From NCBI GenBank assembly GCA_009885905.1, contig VFJU01000155.1, forward strand, positions 1 to 9,144: a stretch of DNA of 9,144 bases, given 5' to 3'. Made by a program: the position numbers and the translations under genes. The notes beneath the pieces were generated by a model, which was not told the origin of the DNA, did not search any database, and saw nothing but the letters and a program-made list of their open reading frames with translations. Position 1 is the stretch's first letter; every line of letters starts with the position of its first letter. Source of the DNA: Verrucomicrobiota bacterium. GTDB lineage: Bacteria; Verrucomicrobiota; Verrucomicrobiia; Verrucomicrobiales; Akkermansiaceae. Shown piece after piece: positions 1 to 5,645 of this stretch.

Positions 1-107
1 GATTTTTTCCGCTCGCGTTTGAGGTATTTCCGCACGTCACTTTTGATCTGTTCGACCACCCGAGCGGGTTGGTGATTCGTCGAGGTCAGTGGGAATATCT
101 TTTTCAT
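1..107 (-). CDS. 5' part of a small conserved protein, probable DUF6172 family (runs off left edge)
   Basis: The minus strand opens with ATG at 107 and stays open to the window edge, giving 35 codons that begin MKKIFPLTSTNHQPARVVEQ and continue into a very basic stretch (KSDVRKYLKRERKK). A purine-rich GGGGGAG lies four bases upstream of the ATG, the clearest ribosome binding site in the window, which supports this start. The opening and the following KYLKRERKK segment resemble what I remember of DUF6172 proteins, small conserved bacterial proteins of unknown function. The rest of the gene lies outside the window, so length and C-terminal motifs cannot be checked. It diverges from the carbonic anhydrase gene across about 70 bases. 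That this is a gene is fairly sure; the family assignment is from memory and moderate. Confidence 0.65.
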   Translation of the reverse strand, partial: MKKIFPLTSTNHQPARVVEQIKSDVRKYLKRERKK

Positions 108-143
108 GTGCTCCCCCTTGTGCAGAGCGTGGAGTTTTTTGTC

Positions 144-149
144 TAGAAT
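144..149 (+). promoter_or_regulatory. possible -10 box for the carbonic anhydrase gene
   Basis: TAGAAT matches the sigma-70 -10 consensus at five of six positions. It lies in the 70-base gap between two divergent genes, about 28 bases before the carbonic anhydrase ATG. The matching -35 at 17-base spacing (TGCAGA, 121-126) is poor, so this is a weak prediction from sequence alone. Confidence 0.3.
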
Positions 150-177
150 AAGTCTTCGATATTTCAAAGCCTTCGAC

Positions 178-690
178 ATGGCCATCGAGACTTTTTCCGG
201 AAATTTCCCATCAATTCATCGGAGCGCGTTCGTTGCTGCCAGTGCGGATATCATCGGGCGAGTGACCTTGCATGAGGAATCCAGCGTCTGGTACCAAGCG
301 ACATTGCGTGGCGATATCAATGAGATCGTTATCGGTCCCCGCTCGAATGTGCAGGATAACGCGGTAATTCATCTGTCAGACGATCACGGATGCTACATCG
401 GCGAACTGGTGACGGTGGGTCATTCGGCGATCCTGCATGCGTGTACCGTGAAGGACGAAGTGCTGATCGGCATGGGTTCGATCGTGCTGGACGGGGCGGT
501 GATTGGAGAACGCTCGATCATCGGAGCGGGGGCCTTGGTCACGGGTGGTACGATTATTCCGCCTGGCTCATTGGTTCTAGGTTCTCCTGCCAAAGTGGTC
601 CGTACGCTTTCCCTCGACGAGCAGGCGAAGATTAAAAACTGGGCAGAGAAGTACGTGCTAGGCTCAAGAATCTATCTGGAACGCAAATAA
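178..690 (+). CDS. gamma-class carbonic anhydrase family protein (left-handed beta-helix)
   Basis: This 170-residue protein has the hexapeptide-repeat left-handed beta-helix of gamma carbonic anhydrases (the Cam/YrdA/PaaY group), which bind a metal between subunits of a trimer and may hydrate CO2. The three metal-ligand histidines are in place: H65 (AVIH), H82 (VGH) and H87 (ILHAC). So are the conserved Arg44 and Asp46 of LRGDIN and Gln59 of NVQD. The repeats run from about residue 20 to 135, followed by a C-terminal helix. The reading frame is open further upstream (ATG at 106), but that extension would overlap the divergent gene and looks unlike the family; the ATG at 178 gives MAIETFSGNFPSIH, a normal family start. 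It has no good Shine-Dalgarno. It lacks the acidic loop of archaeal Cam, so activity is uncertain, as with many family members. It converges with the hydrolase gene, 17 bases away. Confidence 0.95.
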   Translation: MAIETFSGNFPSIHRSAFVAASADIIGRVTLHEESSVWYQATLRGDINEIVIGPRSNVQDNAVIHLSDDHGCYIGELVTVGHSAILHACTVKDEVLIGMGSIVLDGAVIGERSIIGAGALVTGGTIIPPGSLVLGSPAKVVRTLSLDEQAKIKNWAEKYVLGSRIYLERK

Positions 691-707
691 GGACGTTGGG
701 TCTACTC

Positions 708-1502
708 TTATGATAAAAATGGATTGCTCATCCGTTCTTCACCCAGAGTTGTCGCTGGACCGTGACCAGGGAGAAGAATCGTCGAGTCAGGGAGGGGGGC
801 AAGGACATCTTGCAAACGTTTCAGCGCGTGTTGATAGCTCGTGGGTGTGGCACAACCGCCTATAGAACCCGCGAAGAGGGCATCGCCAGTGACTAAGACG
901 GGTAGTGTTAGCCCACCAACGTGGAACCCGAGTGCAGGTATTGCGTGGCCTGATAGATCGCATGCTCGAACCATTAATAATCCGAAGCTCATCGATTCAC
1001 CGAGAATCATCGGTAAGGTATGATCAATATTTGCACCATGAAGAATATTTCCTCTAACTGTAAATGATGAGATGCCTCCGATGTGGTCGTGATGATTGTG
1101 TGTGAGAAAAACTCGGTCAATTTTAGGTCCGCCGAAAGAATCAACAGCAATGCTGCAAGAGGTCATGTCATAACCCGTGTCAAATAAGATCGCAGTATCG
1201 CTGGTAGAGATAAGCCATGCGTTCACTCGGTTGCTGCCAAATGGTAGGTCTAACCGGCTAATTTCTTTCAGTTCCACCTGTTTGGGTCGGTAGCTTTCAT
1301 AATGGGCCAAAGCTTCCGCATTTAATCCGAGTATGGGAGCAAGGCGCCGGGCGGTAGTAGCCGAGAATGTTCCTCGTGTGAAACTTAGGATGTCATTTTT
1401 TGAAATCCCGGCACGCAGCGCAGCCTCCGATGGTGGGATATTCATTCCTCTGAATGCTTTCTGGATCACATCGGTGAAATCGTCTTCAAGAAGGTGCTCC
1501 AT
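708..1502 (-). CDS. HTH-containing metallo-beta-lactamase-fold hydrolase (glyoxalase II / YcbL-like)
   Basis: This protein has 264 residues and two parts. Residues 1 to about 75 form a small helical domain with a helix-turn-helix look (PPSEAALRAGISKNDILSFT, then ARRLAPILGL), like an XRE-type DNA-binding domain. Residues about 80 to 264 form a metallo-beta-lactamase hydrolase. The metal ligands are complete: H135, H137, D139 and H140 (THNHHDHIGG), H186 (SGHA), D207 (TGDALFAGSIGG) and H247 (LPGHGPATTLGEER). The C-terminal GHG...TLGEER...NPFL pattern is that of the short glyoxalase II/YcbL branch, which hydrolyses thioesters. The usual Arg after SIG is Gly here. Substrate is unknown. The ATG has AGGA three bases upstream. 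It is the last gene of a probable operon after tatC and a membrane protein, with a 12-base gap. Hydrolase fold is certain; DNA binding is inferred only from the domain's appearance. Confidence 0.93.
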   Translation of the reverse strand: MEHLLEDDFTDVIQKAFRGMNIPPSEAALRAGISKNDILSFTRGTFSATTARRLAPILGLNAEALAHYESYRPKQVELKEISRLDLPFGSNRVNAWLISTSDTAILFDTGYDMTSCSIAVDSFGGPKIDRVFLTHNHHDHIGGISSFTVRGNILHGANIDHTLPMILGESMSFGLLMVRACDLSGHAIPALGFHVGGLTLPVLVTGDALFAGSIGGCATPTSYQHALKRLQDVLAPLPDSTILLPGHGPATTLGEERMSNPFLS

Positions 1503-1514
1503 GGATCCTAGAGG

Positions 1515-2369
1515 TTATAAATTCTTTGCTTTTCGAGCTTTTGCGCGGGCTCCAATCGTTACGATGATTCCTGCAAAGACCAGAAACCCAACAGCTGCGA
1601 TACCGAGCGCGGTGAACAGGCGTTCACTGGCGGAGTCAACCTGTGCGTGGGTGATGAGGTCTGCTGGAACTTCGTTTGGCTTGCGAGTGAGAATAAGTTT
1701 GTCGTCCTCTAATCTAACACGTGTTAATTTGGCCATGGCTGGACCGATGATTGGATGCGTCAAGTAGCGTTCGGTGATGCGGTAGGGTGACATCTGGTCA
1801 ATGAACTCGGCGGCAACTTTTTTGCCAGGTACATCGATGTTTTCGATGCTGAGCACGACTTCGTGTTTGAGTAGATTTGGTTTGGCGACCATGGTCCCGT
1901 TTAGAAATCTTTGATCGGAGGCGATCCATCCAGGTTCACCCTCGTGAGCGAATCTTGGTCTGCCGTTGAGTGGAAATGAAATCGCGATGTGCATCGCTTC
2001 CCGGTCGATGTTGGTGACGCGGAAGGTGCCCCTCAGTTCTTTGCATAAGTCATAAGTGGCGATAACGAGGTTGAGATCTGCGGCGGATAGAATGAGTGAG
2101 GCCTCGTCATTGCCAGCGAGTTGCTGGCGGAAGGATTCGATGCGTTCGGCGAGTTGATTGAGTTCTGCTTCCTTGTTGTCGAGGGATGAAACTTCGATGG
2201 TAACCGGTGTCACGTCGGTGAATTTCGCGATCTCATTGTACTGACGAAATAATGTTAGAATTGAAAAGCCTATGAGAAAAACCATCACCGCGATGGCGGC
2301 GACGAAAATCGCACAACCTGCAAAAGGCGAGCGTGCGCTGGAGTCTTTGTCGGTTACAGACGGAGGCAT
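1515..2369 (-). CDS. two-pass membrane protein of unknown function in the tatC operon
   Basis: I do not recognise the family. The 284-residue protein has one hydrophobic segment near the N-terminus (about 16-41), a second near the C-terminus (about 252-273), and a basic C-terminal tail (GARAKARKAKNL). By the positive-inside rule both ends should be cytoplasmic, leaving about 210 residues in the periplasm. That domain starts with a charged, possibly coiled-coil stretch (about 63-85). Then comes LILSAADLNLVIA (92-104), a pattern resembling membrane-anchored ligand-binding or chaperone-like proteins that carry LT..DLN, and a beta-rich remainder. There are no catalytic motifs. The ATG is the first in the frame and lacks a Shine-Dalgarno, with a stop shortly upstream in tatC. 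It sits 29 bases after tatC and 12 before the hydrolase, so co-transcription is likely. A role linked to export is a guess from position only. Confidence 0.88.
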   Translation of the reverse strand: MPPSVTDKDSSARSPFAGCAIFVAAIAVMVFLIGFSILTLFRQYNEIAKFTDVTPVTIEVSSLDNKEAELNQLAERIESFRQQLAGNDEASLILSAADLNLVIATYDLCKELRGTFRVTNIDREAMHIAISFPLNGRPRFAHEGEPGWIASDQRFLNGTMVAKPNLLKHEVVLSIENIDVPGKKVAAEFIDQMSPYRITERYLTHPIIGPAMAKLTRVRLEDDKLILTRKPNEVPADLITHAQVDSASERLFTALGIAAVGFLVFAGIIVTIGARAKARKAKNL

Positions 2370-2398
2370 CGGCTAAGGCTACTTGGAGGTTTGAAAAT

Positions 2399-3733
2399 TT
2401 ACGGATTCGGATTTGAGCGCTCGCTATTACTAGGAGGTTCGATCGAAGGGGAGTCATCCAGCGTTGGGATTTCGTCACTGGCGTGATAATCTTGATGGGG
2501 GTATTCTGTGTGCCATCCGTCGTCACCTGCTTCATCTTCGGGATGTTCCGTTGACATGACACCTTTGTCATTATTCTTTGCTTCGGCCCTCATTCGCTCC
2601 TCTCGGGCAAGTTGACGTTCCATGTTTTCACGGGCTTCCTGTTCCTCCTTGATGCGGTTTTTCTTGCTGTCGAAGTAGGCCAACCAGATGCAGATCTCGT
2701 AGAGAATGATCATGGGTAAAGCCATCATGCAGAGTGTCAGTGCATCGGGAGTCGGGGTGAGTACGGCGGCGGCAACGAAGATAGCGACGATGGAATAGGA
2801 GCGGGTTTTTGACATCGTTTCGTAACTGAGTAGTCCCAATTTTACGAACACCATCACGACCACTGGTAGTTCGAAAGAAGCGCCGAAAAGTAGGGTGAAT
2901 TGCGTGGCAAATGAAATGTACTCACCGATTCTCCAGTCGTTAGAGATTCCCATGCCTCCGCTCCACTCTGCGAAAAATAAAAGCGCGCGTGGCAGTACCA
3001 TGAAATATGCGAATGCTGATCCTGCTAGAAATAGTCCGAAACCCACTAGCATCGCTGGCCACATGACGCGCTTCTCATGAGTGTGTAAGCCGGGTAGCAC
3101 GAACTGCAGGACAAACAAAAGCAACAAGGGGAAAGATAAAACAATTCCTGCAACGAACGAGAGTTTCATAGACAGCATGAACCCCTCGGTCGGCTTGAGC
3201 GCAGACATCATTCTTAGGTTACCTTGTGCATCACTTTCTGTGTTTGGTTTGGTACGCAGCAGAGCTTTTACTTGTTGCTTGAGCTCGTTGGATTCGTTCA
3301 GTGCGCTGACAAACGCGTCGCGCTTGTTTTCTGGTAGAACCACTGCTGCGCGAAGTAAGCTGATCGATTTTGCTTGGAATACCAGATCATCCTCTCCGAG
3401 GGATTGATAGAAATTTGCCCGCTCTTCCGGGGAAAGGTTCGTCGTGGCAGTTTCAATTTTCCGAGCTTTACCCCAACTCTCCACCGTGACCGGGTGTGGA
3501 GCATCTGTGGGAAGGGTCGCTTCGAGCTGCGTGAGCAACACTTGATCCACGGGGCGTCGGAAAAACTCCATGAATTCTTTGTTGAAAGCGAAGCAGGCGA
3601 TCATCGAAATCACCAAAGTGATCACGACACGCGTGACCATGGTGCGCAAATCCTCTAGGTGCTCGAGAAACGGCTTTTCGTGGTCTGGGTGGGATTGCTC
3701 GCGGAGCTTGATGACTTTTTGAAGCAGATACAT
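2399..3733 (-). CDS. tatC: twin-arginine translocase subunit TatC, long form
   Basis: TatC is the membrane receptor that recognises twin-arginine signal peptides and, with TatA/B, exports folded proteins. Conserved features, numbered from ATG 3733, are FLEHLEDLR (22-30), LKPTEGF (179-185) before TM2, LPGLHTHEKR after TM2, FELP with Glu288, and the LTPTPDALT...MALP...LYE region near TM5-TM6. Six membrane segments can be placed. At 444 residues it is far longer than the usual 250: about 115 residues (64-180), charged and mostly helical, sit in the first periplasmic loop, and a C-terminal tail (355-444) begins with a charged helix and ends acidic and His/Pro-rich. A TTG at 3754 would add seven residues (MNQSPQG); MYLLQKVIKLRE from 3733 looks more like the family start, but neither has a convincing ribosome binding site. 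No tatA or tatB is in the window. It heads a likely three-gene operon. Confidence 0.96.
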   Translation of the reverse strand: MYLLQKVIKLREQSHPDHEKPFLEHLEDLRTMVTRVVITLVISMIACFAFNKEFMEFFRRPVDQVLLTQLEATLPTDAPHPVTVESWGKARKIETATTNLSPEERANFYQSLGEDDLVFQAKSISLLRAAVVLPENKRDAFVSALNESNELKQQVKALLRTKPNTESDAQGNLRMMSALKPTEGFMLSMKLSFVAGIVLSFPLLLLFVLQFVLPGLHTHEKRVMWPAMLVGFGLFLAGSAFAYFMVLPRALLFFAEWSGGMGISNDWRIGEYISFATQFTLLFGASFELPVVVMVFVKLGLLSYETMSKTRSYSIVAIFVAAAVLTPTPDALTLCMMALPMIILYEICIWLAYFDSKKNRIKEEQEARENMERQLAREERMRAEAKNNDKGVMSTEHPEDEAGDDGWHTEYPHQDYHASDEIPTLDDSPSIEPPSNSERSNPNP

Positions 3734-3869
3734 GCCTTGAGGGCTTTGATTCAACGCCTGCTTGCCCTAGATCGCAAGGTCAGATGTTTTCGGAAGAATT
3801 CTGGCGTTGCGGGGAGCGCAAGCGTGTATCAAGGTTCCGCATCCGCCCTTCCTGCGCCCCTTGTTAAAA
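3734..3869. promoter_or_regulatory. divergent promoter region between tatC and sufS
   Basis: These 136 bases separate the divergent starts of tatC and sufS and must carry at least the promoters for both transcription units. I found no convincing -35/-10 pair: TTGCGG (3807) and TATCAA (3827) are only 14 bases apart. I see no inverted repeat suggesting an operator, and no Fe-S regulator (IscR-like) site that I could recognise. The region is assigned by position, not by motif. Confidence 0.4.
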
Positions 3870-5087
3870 ATGTTCCAACCAGAGTCACTCATTCCTGATT
3901 TCCCAATCCTTGATCAATCGATTCAAGGGCGTCGCTTGGTGTACTTGGACAACGCCGCGACGACCCAAAAGCCGATGGCGGTTCTGTTGGCATCTCGGCA
4001 TTATTATGAGGCAATCAACGCGAATATTCACCGTGGCACCCATCATTTGGCGCGGCTCGCCACCGAAACCTTTGAAAAAGCCCGCTCAACGATCGCGAGC
4101 CATCTTAATGCTAGCAGTTCGGATGAGGTGATTTTTACTTCGGGCACCACCGACGGAATCAATCTCGTTGCGAACATTCTATCGCTTTCGGGTCGAATCA
4201 AGCCGGGCGATGAGGTTCTTATTTCTGTTCTTGAACACCATTCGAATATTGTTCCTTGGCAAATGTTCTGCGAGCGGACTGGTGCGATTCTCAAAGTGAT
4301 TCCTTGCTTCGAGGATGGAACACTGGATCAGGATGCTTTTCATGCTCTGCTCAGTGAACGCACAAAGATTCTTGCGCTCACATGGATTTCTAATTGTTTT
4401 GGCACAGTGAATCCAATCAATGAGATGGCGAAGTCTGCTAGAAATGTGGGTGCGCTCGTCTTGATCGATGCAGCACAAGTCATTGCTCACTCCCATATCG
4501 ATGTGCAGGCCATGGACGCTGATTTCTTGGTGTTTTCGGGTCACAAAGTCTATGCGCCAACGGGAATCGGTGTGCTGTGGGGACGTGCGGAAATTTTGAA
4601 TTCTCTACCTCCGTGGCGTGGGGGTGGCGAGATGATCAAGGAAGTGAGCTTTGAAAAAACCACCTACAACGACTTGCCATTTAAGTTCGAGGCGGGAACT
4701 CCTAACATCGAGGGAGCCATCTCGCTTGCTGCGGCTATCGACTTCGTAAATGACATCGGCCTTAAGCCAATTCACGGGCACGAAGAATTTCTGATTCGTT
4801 ATGCAGCTGAGGCCCTTGCTGAGATTCCTGGGATTCATTTTTATGGGCCATCTGATCGTGCGGGGGCACTTTCTTTCAACGTCGATGGGATTCATCATTA
4901 CGACCTTGGCACGCTCATGGATCAAATGGGTGTGGCGGTGCGGACGGGGCATCATTGTTGCCAGCCTTTGATGGCACGTTTCGGGATTACCGGAACGGTG
5001 AGAGCGTCATTTGCGTTATATAACTCTACGAGTGACATCAATGCCCTCGCAGAAGCCACTCGCAAGGCTGTCAAGATGCTGAGATAA
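3870..5087 (+). CDS. sufS: SufS-type (group II) cysteine desulfurase
   Basis: SufS is a cytoplasmic PLP enzyme that converts cysteine to alanine, holding the sulfur as a persulfide for iron-sulfur cluster assembly. The 405-residue length matches the E. coli enzyme (406). The key residues fall at nearly the same numbers: His123 (EHHSN), Asp200 and Gln203 (IDAAQ), the PLP-binding Lys226 (SGHKVYAPTGIG), the persulfide Cys363 (RTGHHC) and Arg378 (VRASFALYN). The N-terminal YLDNAATTQKP is typical of the family. A second Cys directly follows the catalytic one (HHCC). The frame is open upstream to an ATG at 3807, but the added 21 residues do not look like the family, so ATG 3870 was chosen despite the lack of a Shine-Dalgarno. 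No sufBCD or sufE/U is nearby in the window. coaC follows after 15 bases, so the two are likely co-transcribed. Confidence 0.97.
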   Translation: MFQPESLIPDFPILDQSIQGRRLVYLDNAATTQKPMAVLLASRHYYEAINANIHRGTHHLARLATETFEKARSTIASHLNASSSDEVIFTSGTTDGINLVANILSLSGRIKPGDEVLISVLEHHSNIVPWQMFCERTGAILKVIPCFEDGTLDQDAFHALLSERTKILALTWISNCFGTVNPINEMAKSARNVGALVLIDAAQVIAHSHIDVQAMDADFLVFSGHKVYAPTGIGVLWGRAEILNSLPPWRGGGEMIKEVSFEKTTYNDLPFKFEAGTPNIEGAISLAAAIDFVNDIGLKPIHGHEEFLIRYAAEALAEIPGIHFYGPSDRAGALSFNVDGIHHYDLGTLMDQMGVAVRTGHHCCQPLMARFGITGTVRASFALYNSTSDINALAEATRKAVKMLR

Positions 5088-5102
5088 ACTCTTATTTCTA
5101 CG

Positions 5103-5645
5103 ATGAACATTGTTTTAGGTATTTCAGGTTCCATCGCAGCTTACAAGTCAGCTGATCTTGCTTCGCAGTTGGTCAAGGCTGGGCACCAAGTGCAGGTAGT
5201 GATGACTCGCTCGGCGGTGGAATTTATCACACCTCTCACGTTTCAGACTCTAACACGTCAACCGGTTCTTGTCTCGCTTGAGGATGAAAAGCATTCGTGG
5301 AAGCCAGGTCACATTGAGTTGGCGGATCATGCAGATCTCTTGCTCGTCGCACCAGCGAGTGCTAATACATTAGCAAATTTTTCCAATGGTCTCGCGCCAG
5401 ATCCGTTAGCTTCCATTTATCTCGCACTGCCACGCACCACATCAGTTCTCATCGCTCCGGCGATGAATGGAAAAATGTGGCTGCACCCAGCCACTCAGCG
5501 AAATGTCGAGCAGCTCACTGCAGACGGCTGCGAATTTATCGGCCCCGCTGAGGGGGAACTGGCATGCGGCTACGAGGGTATCGGCCGCCTAGCCCCCGTT
5601 GAAGAAATTTTGGCGAGAGTTATTGCTACCCTAACATCTCGATAA
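5103..5645 (+). CDS. coaC: phosphopantothenoylcysteine decarboxylase, stand-alone CoaC
   Basis: This FMN-dependent enzyme of coenzyme A synthesis decarboxylates 4'-phosphopantothenoylcysteine to 4'-phosphopantetheine. The 180-residue protein is a complete HFCD flavoprotein domain. It has the N-terminal GISGSIAAYKSADLA loop that binds FMN, the catalytic His70 (GHIELADHADLLLVAPAS), the PAMN motif (119-122) and the clamp with Cys155 (EGELACGYEGIGRL). In most bacteria this domain is fused to CoaB (the phosphopantothenate-cysteine ligase) as CoaBC; here the protein ends after the CoaC domain, so the ligase must be encoded elsewhere. The EGELACGYEG clamp argues against lantibiotic-type decarboxylases (EpiD/MrsD) or UbiX-like enzymes of the same fold. 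It lies 15 bases after sufS. Its last 20 bases overlap the 3' end of the convergent alkaline phosphatase gene. No Shine-Dalgarno precedes the ATG. Confidence 0.95.
   Translation: MNIVLGISGSIAAYKSADLASQLVKAGHQVQVVMTRSAVEFITPLTFQTLTRQPVLVSLEDEKHSWKPGHIELADHADLLLVAPASANTLANFSNGLAPDPLASIYLALPRTTSVLIAPAMNGKMWLHPATQRNVEQLTADGCEFIGPAEGELACGYEGIGRLAPVEEILARVIATLTSR

Noticed and set aside
106..177. N-terminal extension of the carbonic anhydrase from an ATG at 106
   Set aside because: The added residues do not fit the family, would overlap the divergent gene start at 107, and cover the probable promoter.
691..707. Possible shared terminator between convergent genes
   Set aside because: The 17-base gap shows no stem-loop followed by a T-run on either strand.
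1333..1767. Plus-strand open frame of 144 codons
   Set aside because: It lies antisense across the boundary of the hydrolase and membrane-protein genes, both of which have strong coding evidence, and its product resembles no family.
2233..2571. Minus-strand open frame spanning the tatC 3' end and the start of the next gene
   Set aside because: It is another frame over two supported genes and has no domain; the low-complexity TatC tail leaves spurious frames open.
3807..3869. N-terminal extension of SufS from an ATG at 3807
   Set aside because: Start at 3870 gives 405 residues with key residues matching E. coli SufS numbering; the extension is Pro-rich and lies in the divergent promoter region.
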